63,316 nt of DNA from NCBI GenBank assembly GCA_021776775.1, contig JAJFFE010000374.1, forward strand, positions 1 through 63,316, read 5' to 3'. The notes below the pieces were generated by a model. It saw only the letters and a list, made by a program, of their open reading frames with translations, had not been told where the DNA came from and ran no database searches. This document shows positions 1-9,683 of this stretch, one piece after another. Each line of letters starts with the position of its first letter. Position 1 is the first letter of the stretch. Source of the DNA: Planctomycetota bacterium. Lineage in GTDB: Bacteria > Planctomycetota > UBA8108 > UBA1146 > JAJFFE01. Position numbers and translations under genes: made by a program.

Positions 1-488
1 TGCCCCTCGGCATCGTCGACACCCGAGTTGCCCCCGCGGCGAAATGGCGTCACCACCACGCCCTGCTCGAACACCTCGGCGGAAGAGGTTGCGTTCTGCT
101 GCGCAGCGGAGCGAAGCACGATGCGATGTCGCTGGGCGGTAGCGAAGAAGTCGACACGGCCAGCGCCGTCACCGACAGCACCAAAGTCGAACCCGGAACG
201 GTGAGCCATGCGAAAACGAGTGTCGCTATGTAACGAGGCGGGCGCACGGTAGGAACCGTCGGGGTCGGTCGCGGCAAACCCCCGGGTCACGACGGGCACC
301 GACCGCGAACCGTCGACGAATTCGACATGCGTTCCAACCAACGACACGCGTTCCCCCTCGACCCGCCCCCATTTGCCGGACGGGATGGTGGCGTCACGAG
401 GAATACCCGATGCAACGACCAACCCTGCCACTAAGCCAACGCCAAACAGCAACACGAGCACGAACGATCGACGGAACGAGATGCTCAT
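1..488 (-). CDS. Membrane-anchored protein of unknown function (3' end outside window)
   Basis: The frame stays open from an ATG at 488 to the edge of the window, giving at least 162 residues. Residues about 5-28 form a hydrophobic N-terminal anchor or signal peptide (RRSFVLVLLFGVGLVAGLVV); the remainder is hydrophilic and beta-like with Gly/Asp/Ser-rich turns. The start overlaps the stop of the upstream gene by four bases (ATGA), so the two are probably translationally coupled and functionally linked; both have the same architecture of one N-terminal segment followed by an exported beta-rich region. I do not recognise a family. The C-terminus is missing. Confidence 0.6.
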   Translation of the reverse strand, partial: MSISFRRSFVLVLLFGVGLVAGLVVASGIPRDATIPSGKWGRVEGERVSLVGTHVEFVDGSRSVPVVTRGFAATDPDGSYRAPASLHSDTRFRMAHRSGFDFGAVGDGAGRVDFFATAQRHRIVLRSAAQQNATSSAEVFEQGVVVTPFRRGGNSGVDDAEG

Positions 489-1732
489 AGCGCCACCTCG
501 CGATCGGTCGGCACCTCGAAGGTGCGTTCGCCATCGGACGTGCGCAGCTCGTAGCGGCCCGCCGGCAGAGAGTGCAAGTCGACGGTACCGCCCGGGGGCA
601 CGCTGCCCGCCCCGAATCGTTGCTCTGCGCGGTGTAGCGTGAAGTCGGTCCAGTGAACGGTGGACTTGCCGTTGACCACCATCGGATAGAGCGCCGGCAC
701 GTTGAGCGGTATCACCATGCCGTACGAGGTCAGGTCGACGCGATGACGTAACAGTTCGATCGTGCCACTGAACGGTGCGACGGTGACCGGCCCGACACTG
801 TCGAGTAGCAGCGTCAACTCGTACGGGCCCGGACCGAGCGGCGGCAAGTGCGCGCGCCCGGCCGCCGAGACACGCGCCTCCGCGGTACCCGCCCCGCTGG
901 GAATCTCGGTCGACGCAGCCGGGCGAGCGACGACGCGAAGCCGACCCGCCAACGCGCCGTCTACAACAGACGCTTCGCCACCCGGTGCCGATGGAGTGAC
1001 GACGATCTGCGGCAACGCCGGAATGGCGAACTGAACGGTGACGCTGGCGATCGCCGCCGAGGCTCGAGGTGCGTCCGGATCGGCGGGCTTAGGTACCTCG
1101 ATCCACGCCGCACCGAGTGCGTCACTCTCGATCAACAACCGCAGCCGACCTGCCGAACGACCGGTCAAGACACGGTTCACGTGGGCGCCGATCGGAATCA
1201 ACATCGACCCATCGCTCTGCGCCGTCCCCACCGACAAATCCGCGCGCGAGACCCGCCCTTCGTGATCGACCCAGCCGGTGACGCGATCGAACCGCGTCGG
1301 GCGGTGATCCGGATCGACCGCATAGACCGCAATCCCCGCTTCGGCAGGAGCTCGGGTCGACGTAGGAACCAAGAGTCGCTGGTGAGTCACCCCCGGCCCG
1401 ATCACGAAGTTGTGGTCGACGCGCGGACGCCCATCGATGGTCGTGACCAAGACGCGGTACTCACCTTCAACGTCGAAGTACATGAGAAACGATCGCCGCT
1501 TGGCAGTGCTCAACTTGGGGGTAGCGCGAGAAATCGAAGCCGATACTGGGGCGACGAACGTCAGGTACTCTTCGTTGCGGCCGTCGCGCGGTGCATCGAG
1601 TTCGAGGTGAAGCGTGAGCGGGGGCCGCGGCAGAGGAGGGATAGGCTCGACCGGTCGACTCGGATTGTCGAGGCCGGAGAAGAACCCCAGCCCGATCCCG
1701 GCCACGAAGAACAGCGCGACGGCGATCTTCAC
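485..1732 (-). CDS. Membrane-anchored beta-rich protein of unknown function
   Basis: I place the start at GTG 1732 because it follows an AGAGG ribosome-binding site and immediately precedes a hydrophobic segment (IAVALFFVAGIGLGFFSGL). The open frame continues upstream but there it runs antisense-like through the preceding acyltransferase gene and has Arg/Ser-rich composition. The product is about 415 aa: one N-terminal membrane segment, a proline-rich linker (residues about 25-40), then a long exported region made of beta-strand-like blocks with PGG, GPGPY and LPAGRYEL turns. Such blocks resemble carboxypeptidase-regulatory or Ig-like surface domains, but I see no diagnostic motif. It overlaps the next gene by four bases. 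Confidence 0.6.
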   Translation of the reverse strand: MKIAVALFFVAGIGLGFFSGLDNPSRPVEPIPPLPRPPLTLHLELDAPRDGRNEEYLTFVAPVSASISRATPKLSTAKRRSFLMYFDVEGEYRVLVTTIDGRPRVDHNFVIGPGVTHQRLLVPTSTRAPAEAGIAVYAVDPDHRPTRFDRVTGWVDHEGRVSRADLSVGTAQSDGSMLIPIGAHVNRVLTGRSAGRLRLLIESDALGAAWIEVPKPADPDAPRASAAIASVTVQFAIPALPQIVVTPSAPGGEASVVDGALAGRLRVVARPAASTEIPSGAGTAEARVSAAGRAHLPPLGPGPYELTLLLDSVGPVTVAPFSGTIELLRHRVDLTSYGMVIPLNVPALYPMVVNGKSTVHWTDFTLHRAEQRFGAGSVPPGGTVDLHSLPAGRYELRTSDGERTFEVPTDREVAL

Positions 1733-1886
1733 GAAACGTCGCCTCTCACAAGGAAGGGTCGCGACAAACCTGTACACGCCAACTCCGACGCTGGCAAACA
1801 GAGCCTCGACGAGCGGGGCATTGGCAACCTGGAATCTGCCGACAGCATACGGAGCCACCGCCCGCGATGTGGGGTTCGTTCGCGGT

Positions 1887-2939
1887 TCATCGGAGCAGCT
1901 CGACCGGATGGTCCGCGGGGGGCAAGCCGTCGTCGCCGGCAACCTCGCCGGGCGGGCGCACGTGGAAGCGCCGCGACGCCCACAACCACTGCTCCGGATA
2001 CTCGAGCACGGCGCGACTGTACGCATCGTTGACCAAGCGCGACACCCGCAACACTGCCGTCTCCTCATCGTCGAACGGCTGCCACCGAATCACCGTCCAC
2101 ACTCGGTAGCGGTACCGCGTTCGCCGCCCCTTCTGCCGATGGACCGTCGCCACCACGATGGGCGCCTTGGTGACGAGATGCATCTTCGCGAGGGTTGAAT
2201 TCATGGCCGCCGTCGTCCCCAGAAACGGCACGAAGATCGGGTTCTGGGGGTTCATCTCATCGGCGACGAGACCCGCGACTTCGTTCTGCGCCAAGACTCG
2301 GCGCAGTCGACGAAGCGCGCCATGCTTCTTGATGATTTGTTGCCCACCGAGCGTGCGATAGCGAGTAATCACCGCGTCGACCGCAGGGATGCCCGACGGG
2401 CGAGCCACCGAGTGATTGGGGAATCCGAACAGCGGAGGAACAAAACCCGACAGCTCCCAAACGCCGATATGCCCGGTGACGCAGAACGAGCCCACCGTAC
2501 GCTCGACCGACGTCATACGGAACATCTCGTCGACGTTGACCAACCGGTGCACGGACTTGCGCGTGACCAGCGGCATGCGGGCGAAGTCCACCAGCAAATT
2601 TGTCATGTGACGCGCCCACCCGACCAACAATCGGCGACCAAACCGCGGAGTCCACGCGTCGCGGAAGACGATCTTCTGATTGCGGAACAAGCCTCGACCT
2701 TGCGGGCCGACCTTGCGTTCATGGACGAGGGTGTAGCCGATCAACAACACGGCCAACACGTCCGCCACGCGGTACGCGACCCACGCCGGCACCACGCGCA
2801 ACGTCCACAACGAAAGTTGCAAGACGTTGGCGGCCGGTACGTGCCACCAACGCTCGACGCCCTCTTGGGAACGGCGCGCGGTGGTCGACGCTTCAAAGCT
2901 GCGCCCGGTCACGGGCGTATCGGACGGAGTGTCAGTCAC
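1887..2939 (-). CDS. LpxL/HtrB-family lysophospholipid acyltransferase
   Basis: This family adds secondary acyl chains to lipid A or related lipids at the cytoplasmic face of the inner membrane. The HxxxxE catalytic motif is seen in TGHIGVWE, with a second typical block near the C-terminus (PEQWLWASRRF, compare PEQYLW.HRRF in family members). A hydrophobic stretch (LSLWTLRVVPAWVAYRVADVLAVLLIG) precedes the catalytic domain. I chose GTG 2939, giving about 350 aa; the open frame extends to a TTG at 3014 that looks less likely. The acyl donor and acceptor cannot be read from the sequence. A gap of about 150 bases separates it from the downstream gene. Confidence 0.8.
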   Translation of the reverse strand: MTDTPSDTPVTGRSFEASTTARRSQEGVERWWHVPAANVLQLSLWTLRVVPAWVAYRVADVLAVLLIGYTLVHERKVGPQGRGLFRNQKIVFRDAWTPRFGRRLLVGWARHMTNLLVDFARMPLVTRKSVHRLVNVDEMFRMTSVERTVGSFCVTGHIGVWELSGFVPPLFGFPNHSVARPSGIPAVDAVITRYRTLGGQQIIKKHGALRRLRRVLAQNEVAGLVADEMNPQNPIFVPFLGTTAAMNSTLAKMHLVTKAPIVVATVHRQKGRRTRYRYRVWTVIRWQPFDDEETAVLRVSRLVNDAYSRAVLEYPEQWLWASRRFHVRPPGEVAGDDGLPPADHPVELLR

Positions 2940-3055
2940 GGACGTTGTCGGCTTCGCTCCGGCGCTGCGGGAACCACGAACACAAGGGGACGCCCAACGA
3001 CATCCTGGAACCAAAAGTCGTCACGCTTGCTACGCCAGCGTCCTGGATCAGAACA

Positions 3056-3307
3056 CTAACGGTCGCGTGGCTTCGCTTCATCGACGTTGATCTCTCGACC
3101 GTCGAGATCGCTTCCGTTCAAAGACTCGACCGCTTTGCGGCCCGCTTCGGCGTCGGCCATCTCCACGAATCCGAATCCGCGAAACCGACCACTCTCGCGA
3201 TCATTGACGAACTTCACATCTGTCACTTCGCCGTACTGTGAGAACAAGTCGCGAACGGCGTTCTCGTCGGTTTGATAGTTGAGGTTGCCGACGAAGATTC
3301 TGAACAT
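3056..3307 (-). CDS. Small RRM-domain RNA-binding protein
   Basis: An 83-aa protein that is essentially a single RNA recognition motif. RNP2 reads IFVGNL (residues 3-8) and RNP1 reads RGFGFVEM, with the expected beta-alpha-beta-beta-alpha-beta order; the C-terminus is a short charged tail. Stand-alone RRM proteins of this size are widespread in bacteria, particularly cyanobacteria and planctomycetes, and are linked to RNA chaperone or cold-response roles, though the role here is unknown. The ATG at 3307 follows a GAAGGGA ribosome-binding site; an in-frame ATG at 3331 is less likely. The RNA targets cannot be inferred. Confidence 0.9.
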   Translation of the reverse strand: MFRIFVGNLNYQTDENAVRDLFSQYGEVTDVKFVNDRESGRFRGFGFVEMADAEAGRKAVESLNGSDLDGREINVDEAKPRDR

Positions 3308-3452
3308 CGAACGTCCCTTCCGCCCAAACAATCGTCGAACCCAAAAGATGGGCGCGCACCGTATTGGCGAGACCCCGTGGATCTCCTTGTATCGGCTATC
3401 ACGGTATCACCCAGCCCTCATGCGAACAAGCGTTGGACTCTCCCACGCTCGG

Positions 3453-4004
3453 TCACTCCATGAGCATGGTCTCCCAGATCTCTATGGAAATCTCCAGGTG
3501 GTGAGCGGTGTGAATGGACGAAAATCGCAGCCACTCGACGGCGTCGAACGCGCCCAAGAGTGGATGCACGACTCGGCCCGACGCTGACGACAAATTCGCG
3601 AGCCGATCTTTCACATTTGCGACGATCTCCCGCACACGATCGAGCTTCGCTCGAACGTCGTCCGCGATCGGCTGCTCTCCAGGTGAAACACGCTTGAACG
3701 CTTTCGCCCGTCCGCGGGGAATCTTCCCACGAACCAAAAGCGCTAAACCAGTAGCGCGCTCATCGATCTCGACGATGTCGAACGCCGTGCCCTCGCCGCG
3801 CCCACTCGCTTCGATGGCGAGCGCGGCACCGAGCGACGATTCCAATGCCAACAACGTGTGCTCGATCTGCTGCCCGACGCTCCATGCAGAAATCGACTCG
3901 GCTCGAGCGTGGAAGGGTCCGTCGTCACCGAGGAGTACGCTCATCGCATCGAGGCTCTGCTCCACCGTGGCTAGCTCGGCCGCTGGGTCGAAGCGATCAC
4001 TCAT
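3453..4004 (-). CDS. DinB/DUF1569-like four-helix-bundle protein
   Basis: A 183-aa protein ending in the HPLLG...EWLRFSSIHTAHHLE signature of DUF1569, a branch of the DinB/YfiT-like metalloenzyme superfamily. Histidines in HPLLG and HTAHH are candidate metal ligands. DinB-fold proteins include thiol-dependent transferases and metal-dependent hydrolases; the reaction here is unknown. Its start overlaps the 3' end of the pyruvate carboxylase gene by eight bases, so it is probably co-transcribed and translationally coupled with it, although no functional tie between the families is known to me. Confidence 0.75.
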   Translation of the reverse strand: MSDRFDPAAELATVEQSLDAMSVLLGDDGPFHARAESISAWSVGQQIEHTLLALESSLGAALAIEASGRGEGTAFDIVEIDERATGLALLVRGKIPRGRAKAFKRVSPGEQPIADDVRAKLDRVREIVANVKDRLANLSSASGRVVHPLLGAFDAVEWLRFSSIHTAHHLEISIEIWETMLME

Positions 4005-7000
4005 CGTCGTTCTTGCCGTCGCTGTCGTCGATGATAAGAAGAAGATCCCCGGCTTCGACAGAGTCCTTCTCGACGACCAGGACTCGTTTCACCACCCCCG
4101 CCACCGGCGCCGCGATCACCGTTTCCATCTTCATGGCCGAGAGCTTGACCAGCGACTGCTGGGCCACCACCGAATCGCCGGGCGCAACCGAGACTTCGAC
4201 GACGACCCCGGGCATCGGCGCACCGATCGAACCTGCTACCGCTGGGTCGGCGCGTTCTCGGGTCACCGCGTCGTCTTCAATCGATCGGTCGCGGACAAAC
4301 AGCGTGCGGGGTTGGCCGTTCAGCTCGAAGAACACGGGACGCATGCCTCGCGCATCCAACTCGCCGACCGTCTCGAGCCGCACGATGAGTCGCTTCCCCC
4401 GCTCGATATCGATGGCGATCTCTTCACCACGATCGAGCGGCGCCAGAAACGCACGGGTCGGAAGCACCGAGATATCGCTGAAGGTCTCACGTCGCGCCAG
4501 ATACTCGTCGAACACATCCGGGTAGAGCGCCGCCGACAACAGGTCCGTTTCGCTCAGGTCCATGTTGTGCTTGCGCGCGAGTTCCTTGCGCAAAGCGGCA
4601 AAGTCGAACTCGGGAAGCGAATCACCGGCGCGACCTTCGATGGGCAATTGCCCCTTGAGCACCGCTCGTCGAAACGGCTCCGGAAATCCACCGTACGGTT
4701 GGCCGAGGGCGCCGCGCATGAAGTCGACCACCGACGTCGGAAACGACAGCGTCTCCGCCTGCTCGAGAACGTCAGCCCCCGAAAGATCGTTCTGAACCAT
4801 GAACTGGGCCAGGTCGCCGACCACTTTGCTACTCGGCGTCACTTTGATCACGTCGCCGAGAAGATCATTGGCCGCGGCGTACGCCAACTTGATCGACGTC
4901 CACCGCCCCTCGAGCCCCAGCGCCTGTGCCTGAAACTTGAGGTTGGTGTACTGGCCGCCGGGCATCTCGTGCTCGTAGACGTCGGCACTGCCGCTCTTCA
5001 ATCCCGACTCGAACGGTGAGTAGATGCCTCGAATGCACTCCCAGTATTGATCGAGCGGTGACAGCTCGGCGAGATCGATGCCGGTGTCCAGTTCGGTTCC
5101 GGCCAGTGCCGCCACGATCGCGCCCATCGACGGCTGCGAGGTCAACCCGGCCATGGAATCAATCGCCGCGTCGACGACGTCGGCACCCGATTCTGCGGCG
5201 GCCAACATCGAGGCGACGCCGGTCCCGGCGGTGTCATGGGTGTGAACGTGAATGGGAAGATTGGGAAACTCGGTGCGAATTGCGGACACGAGTAGACGAG
5301 CCGCCGCCGGTTTGAGCAGCCCCGCCATGTCTTTGACGGCGAGCACGTGAATACCACGGTCGACGAGATCTGCGACCGTCTTCAGGTAGTAGTCAAGCGT
5401 GTACTTCGTGCGCGAGGCATCGCTGACGTCGCCGGTGTAACAGACCGTGCCTTCGATGACCCCGCCCGCTTCTCCGACCGCGTCGATCGCGACCTTCATG
5501 TTCTCGATGTCATTGAGCGAATCGAACACACGAAACACGTCCATGCCGTGACGGCACGACGCGTGAATGAACTCGCGAACGACATTGTCCGGATACGACG
5601 TGTAACCGACCGCGTTCGCGCCGCGCAGAAGCATCTGAAACGGGACGTTCGGGACCAATTCTCGTAGCGACTCGAGGCGCGCCCACGGGCACTCACGCAA
5701 GAAACGCATGGCGACGTCGAACGTGGCGCCGCCCCACATTTCCAAACTGTACGCGGACTCGAGCGCCACCGCGGTCGCGGGCGCCGCGGCCAGCAGGTCG
5801 CGCGTTCGTACGCGGGTAGCCAGCAGCGACTGGTGAGCGTCACGCCAGGTGGTGTCCATAAGGAGCAGCCCGCGGTGCGCCCGAACTGCGGCCGCGTAAC
5901 CCTCGGGACCCTCTCGCTGCAACACTCCGCGCCAGCCGTCTCCCGACAACTCCCGAGCCGGTACCAAGGTGGGCGGCACTTCACGGGACGGCGTCGCAAG
6001 CTGGGCCCCGACAACCATCGGTCCGTTGACGGCGAGTTCACCGAGAAAGCGCAGTAGCTTCTGCGCGCGATTGCGGCGGCGCGGAAACACGAACAGAGCA
6101 CTGGTGTTGTCGACGAACGTGGTGTCGACATCTCCGGCGTGAAAGCGCGGGTGGCGAAGAACGTTGAGAAGGAACGGAATGTTGGTCTTCACGCCGCGAA
6201 TTCGGAACTCACTGAGCGCACGATCCAATTTGGCCCGGGTCGCCCCGAACTCGCGTCCCGACCCGGTGACCTTCACCAAGAGCGGATCGTAGTGCGGCGA
6301 AATCTCCGCGCCGGCGTAACCCGACCCCCCGTCGAGCCGGATTCCCATACCACTACCGGTGCGATACACCTCGATACGCCCGGTGTCCGGCGCAAAGTTC
6401 TTCTCCGGGTCTTCGGTGGTGACTCGACACTGAATCGCGAAGCCACGAGGGCTGATCGTATCTTGGTCGACGCCGATTTCGTCGAGCGTATCCCCCATCG
6501 AAACGCGTAGCTGCGCTTGCACCAGGTCGATCCCGGTGACTTGTTCGGTCACGGTGTGCTCGACCTGAATGCGAGGATTGACCTCGATGAAGTAGTGGTC
6601 CCCCATTTTGTCGACCAGGAACTCCACCGTACCGGCGTTGGTGTAGTTCACCGAGCGCGCGATCGACAACGCGTCATCGAACATCGCCTGGCGTACGGTC
6701 GGATCGAGACTGACGGCTGGCGCCATTTCGATCAGCTTCTGATGGCGACGCTGCACCGAACAGTCGCGTTCGAACAGGTGCACGACGTTGCCATGCGTAT
6801 CCCCGAGGATCTGAATCTCGATGTGTCGCGGTCGATCGAGGTACCGTTCGACGAACAACGTTCCGTCGCCAAACGCAGCGGCCGCTTCGTGGGTCGCTTC
6901 GTCGAACGCGGTGGCCAGTTGATCGGGTTCGCGCACCACACGCATACCGCGACCCCCGCCGCCCATCGACGCCTTGAGCAGCAGCGGATAGCCGTGCTCA

Positions 7001-7473
7001 GCCGCGAAAGTGCGCACCTCGTCGAGCGTCGCCACGGGATCTCGGGTTCCCGGCACGACCGGGACGCCGGCCGACTCAGCGATGCGGCGCGCGGAGATCT
7101 TGTCGCCGAGCTGGTTCAACACTTCCGGTGAGGGACCGACGAAGGCGATCCCAGCGTCCCGACAACGCTCGGCGAAGTCGGCACGCTCGGACAAGAAGCC
7201 GTATCCGGGGTGAATCGCGTCGACACCGTTCTCGAGCGCAATCGAGACGATCTCGTCGATACCCAAATACGCTTCCACCGGCCCCCGCTCCTCGCCGACA
7301 AGGTACGACTCGTCGGCTTTGTAGCGGTGGAGGTGGACGCGATCTTCGTGGCTGTAGATCGCCACTGTGCGCAGGCCGAGTTCGGTGGCGGCGCGAAACA
7401 CGCGAATCGCGATTTCACCGCGATTCGCGCAGAGCAGCTTACGAATTCCGGAGATGAGTGCCTCCCGTATCAA
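3997..7473 (-). CDS. pyc: Pyruvate carboxylase, single chain
   Basis: ATP-, bicarbonate- and biotin-dependent carboxylation of pyruvate to oxaloacetate, an anaplerotic reaction. The 1158-aa length matches the single-chain enzyme. Order of domains: biotin carboxylase (residues about 10-450; CANRGEIAIRVFRA, EVNPRIQVEHTVTEQ), carboxyltransferase TIM barrel (about 535-810; DTTWRDAHQSLLATR, RGANAVGYTSYPDN, VKDMAGLLKP, HVHTHDTAGTG), allosteric/linker region, and a C-terminal biotinyl domain with AMKMET, whose lysine is about residue 1115. No catalytic gaps were noticed. The ATG at 7473 precedes GIRKLLCANRGE. It is followed by the overlapping DUF1569 gene; hflC lies 48 bases upstream on the same strand. 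Confidence 0.97.
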   Translation of the reverse strand: MIREALISGIRKLLCANRGEIAIRVFRAATELGLRTVAIYSHEDRVHLHRYKADESYLVGEERGPVEAYLGIDEIVSIALENGVDAIHPGYGFLSERADFAERCRDAGIAFVGPSPEVLNQLGDKISARRIAESAGVPVVPGTRDPVATLDEVRTFAAEHGYPLLLKASMGGGGRGMRVVREPDQLATAFDEATHEAAAAFGDGTLFVERYLDRPRHIEIQILGDTHGNVVHLFERDCSVQRRHQKLIEMAPAVSLDPTVRQAMFDDALSIARSVNYTNAGTVEFLVDKMGDHYFIEVNPRIQVEHTVTEQVTGIDLVQAQLRVSMGDTLDEIGVDQDTISPRGFAIQCRVTTEDPEKNFAPDTGRIEVYRTGSGMGIRLDGGSGYAGAEISPHYDPLLVKVTGSGREFGATRAKLDRALSEFRIRGVKTNIPFLLNVLRHPRFHAGDVDTTFVDNTSALFVFPRRRNRAQKLLRFLGELAVNGPMVVGAQLATPSREVPPTLVPARELSGDGWRGVLQREGPEGYAAAVRAHRGLLLMDTTWRDAHQSLLATRVRTRDLLAAAPATAVALESAYSLEMWGGATFDVAMRFLRECPWARLESLRELVPNVPFQMLLRGANAVGYTSYPDNVVREFIHASCRHGMDVFRVFDSLNDIENMKVAIDAVGEAGGVIEGTVCYTGDVSDASRTKYTLDYYLKTVADLVDRGIHVLAVKDMAGLLKPAAARLLVSAIRTEFPNLPIHVHTHDTAGTGVASMLAAAESGADVVDAAIDSMAGLTSQPSMGAIVAALAGTELDTGIDLAELSPLDQYWECIRGIYSPFESGLKSGSADVYEHEMPGGQYTNLKFQAQALGLEGRWTSIKLAYAAANDLLGDVIKVTPSSKVVGDLAQFMVQNDLSGADVLEQAETLSFPTSVVDFMRGALGQPYGGFPEPFRRAVLKGQLPIEGRAGDSLPEFDFAALRKELARKHNMDLSETDLLSAALYPDVFDEYLARRETFSDISVLPTRAFLAPLDRGEEIAIDIERGKRLIVRLETVGELDARGMRPVFFELNGQPRTLFVRDRSIEDDAVTRERADPAVAGSIGAPMPGVVVEVSVAPGDSVVAQQSLVKLSAMKMETVIAAPVAGVVKRVLVVEKDSVEAGDLLLIIDDSDGKNDDE

Positions 7474-7521
7474 GTTGTTCTTTGACGACGACCGAACGCG
7501 GCAACGGCGGGCGGAACGTCG

Positions 7522-8466
7522 CTACTCCGGCGGGTCCGCCAACTGCAGGTACTTCAAGAACTGACCGTCGGTCGTAAGCACGACCGTGGTCTTGTCGTCA
7601 AACGTCTTCTCGTAAGTTTGCAGCGTCTTGTAGAACGCGTAGAACTCCGGATCGGCGCCGTACGACACAGCGTAGATTCGTGCCGCTTCGGCGTCTGCAG
7701 TTCCGCGAACCTCTTCCGCCTGACGATACGCGTCCGAGGTGATCTGCTTGAGGTCACGCTCGAGTCGACCGGCAATCTTCGCCGCCTCACCTTCCCCCTG
7801 GGATCGGTACTCTGCGGCAATGCGCTGGCGCTCACTACGCATACGCTCGTAGACCTGCTGCCGGACAACTTCCTCGTAGTTGATCCGCTTGAAGCGGAAG
7901 TCGAGGATCTCGATTCCCAGGGATTCCGCACGCACGCGCGCCTTCGCGAGGACTTCCGCCGCGATCGTGCTGCGGCCGTACTGAATCGACACCGCGCCGG
8001 CAGAATCTTCCATGACGGAACCGGCCTCGGTGGGAAGCTCACGAGTAGTGTTGCGCAACACCTCGATCAGGCGGTGGTTGGCCACCGCGTTGCGCGTTTC
8101 ACCGTCGAGAATATCGTCGAGGCGCGACTGCGCCGCGTCTTCGAAGATCACCGCTTTCAAGTACTGTTTCGCGTCACTGATGCGCCAGCGGGCAAACGTA
8201 TCGACCGAGATAAAGCGACGGTCTTTACTGGTCATTTCGTTCGGATCCCCGTCCCACTCGAGTACCCGCTTTTCCAGGTAGTTCGGGCGCTGCAGGAACG
8301 GCGTTCGATAGTGGAGCCCCGGCTCGGTGATCGGCTCACCGACGACTTCGCCGAACTGAGTGAGAACGACTTGTTCGGTCTCTTTGACGACGTAGACGCT
8401 GTTGGCAGCGACGAGAACCACGACCAGAACGAGAATGACGATCGCGGGAATGGCGGCTTTCTGCAT
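7522..8466 (-). CDS. hflC: HflC, SPFH-family modulator of FtsH
   Basis: A 314-aa membrane protein with an N-terminal transmembrane segment (IPAIVILVLVVVLVAANSVYVV) followed by a prohibitin/SPFH domain (TEQVVLTQFGEVVGEPITEPGL) and a long Ala/Glu/Arg-rich helical region (AEYRSQGEGEAAKIAGRLERD) that forms the coiled-coil cage wall. In characterised bacteria HflK and HflC form a large hetero-oligomeric vault around the FtsH protease and limit its access to membrane substrates. The start codon sits directly on the stop of hflK (TGATG), so translation is coupled. Confidence 0.95.
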   Translation of the reverse strand: MQKAAIPAIVILVLVVVLVAANSVYVVKETEQVVLTQFGEVVGEPITEPGLHYRTPFLQRPNYLEKRVLEWDGDPNEMTSKDRRFISVDTFARWRISDAKQYLKAVIFEDAAQSRLDDILDGETRNAVANHRLIEVLRNTTRELPTEAGSVMEDSAGAVSIQYGRSTIAAEVLAKARVRAESLGIEILDFRFKRINYEEVVRQQVYERMRSERQRIAAEYRSQGEGEAAKIAGRLERDLKQITSDAYRQAEEVRGTADAEAARIYAVSYGADPEFYAFYKTLQTYEKTFDDKTTVVLTTDGQFLKYLQLADPPE

Positions 8467-9449
8467 CAGTTGCCTCCCTGTCCATTGAGTTGGAGAAGCG
8501 GCAACACGCCCTTGAGTTCCGAGTCGACGATCACTTTACTCTTCAGCTTCGGTAGCACTCGCTCGAGAGTTTCCAAGAACATCCGGGTTCGGGTCACTTC
8601 CGGATACTGTTGGTACGCGGACAGCAACTCATTGAACGCGGCGACGTTTCCCTTCGACCGGTTGACTCGATCGGTCGCGTACCCCTCCGCCTCGGCGATG
8701 GTCTGTTCGGCCTCGCCTCGAGCCCTCGGGATGATGTTCTTGTACCTGGTTTCCGCCTCGTTGCGTCGCTGTTCACGTTCCTGCTGCGCCTTGTTGACTT
8801 CGTTGAACGACGCCTTGACCGGCTCCGGCGGGTTGACGTCCTGGAGCAGGATCTGCTGCAGTTCGATGCCGGTCTGGTACGCGTCGCACAATTCACCGAG
8901 CTTCAGTTTGACTTCGAGTTCGATCTCGTTACGGCCGGTGGTCAACACCTCGGTCACGCTGCGGTCGCCGACGACCTCCCGCATGACGGACTCGTTGAGA
9001 TCGTCGAACGTGTCGACGACGTTGCGCACACTGAACAGATACTGTCGCGCGTCCTTGATAATGAACTGCGCCACCCATTCGACATCGGCAACGTTGCGAT
9101 CGCCGCACAGCATGAGCGACTCTTGACCGTAGTCTCTCGTCGAGTAGCGCGTCCGAACCCCAGCCTGCTCCGTGCGGAAGCCGTACTCACGCTTGTGCAC
9201 TTCGAGGACGGGAACCAACTGGACCGTCTCGATCGGATACGGCAGCTTCCAGTTGAGCCCCGGCGGCACCTGTCGCTTGTACTGGCCGAACTTGAGGACG
9301 ATCCCCACTTCCTTCGGCTGTACCGTGAACGCGGAGCTCCAGACTGCGAGAATGAGCGTGAAACCCACGAACAGGCTGACGATCAGTCGCCAATTCGGCT
9401 TGGGAACGTTGAGGTCTTTGAACGGTGGAAAGCCTTCACCGTCGGTCAT
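8466..9449 (-). CDS. hflK: HflK, SPFH-family modulator of FtsH
   Basis: The start is ATG 9449, with AGGA eight bases upstream; the frame is open further but passes into the divergent promoter region. The 327-aa product has a short cytoplasmic N-terminus, a membrane segment (LIVSLFVGFTLILAVWSSAF), an SPFH domain (VQPKEVGIVLKFGQY) and a coiled-coil region (KAQQEREQRRNEAETRYK, GEAEQTIAEAEGYA). It lacks the long Gly-rich N-terminal extension of the E. coli protein. It is the partner of HflC and the two genes are directly fused at stop and start. It is divergent from the S9 peptidase gene. Confidence 0.93.
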   Translation of the reverse strand: MTDGEGFPPFKDLNVPKPNWRLIVSLFVGFTLILAVWSSAFTVQPKEVGIVLKFGQYKRQVPPGLNWKLPYPIETVQLVPVLEVHKREYGFRTEQAGVRTRYSTRDYGQESLMLCGDRNVADVEWVAQFIIKDARQYLFSVRNVVDTFDDLNESVMREVVGDRSVTEVLTTGRNEIELEVKLKLGELCDAYQTGIELQQILLQDVNPPEPVKASFNEVNKAQQEREQRRNEAETRYKNIIPRARGEAEQTIAEAEGYATDRVNRSKGNVAAFNELLSAYQQYPEVTRTRMFLETLERVLPKLKSKVIVDSELKGVLPLLQLNGQGGN

Positions 9450-9683
9450 GTGTGTCCTGTCGTATTTCGGTGGTCGGTTTCGACGGCGAATCGCTGAGAA
9501 AACCGAGGGAACGCAAACATTCGTGAGCACTTCGTGGCGATGAACGGCCCCATTGGACCAACGGGCCGCGAACTGAGCAACAGCCCTTTTCGCCCCGTGG
9601 TCTCGGTCGAGTATCATGCCCCGGCGGTCGGCATTCCTCACCCCGAGAAATTCGAACCGCCGACTCTACCGAAAGGAACGACT

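Noticed and set aside
848..2032. Long plus-strand frame of 394 codons opposite the 485-1732 and 1887-2939 genes
   Set aside because: It is the antisense of two better-supported genes and its product is Arg-rich without any recognisable motif, as expected from G+C-rich codons read backwards.
3514..5019. Plus-strand frame of 501 codons across the pyruvate carboxylase gene
   Set aside because: It is a shadow of the pyc coding strand, with composition typical of reversed codons, and contains no family motif.
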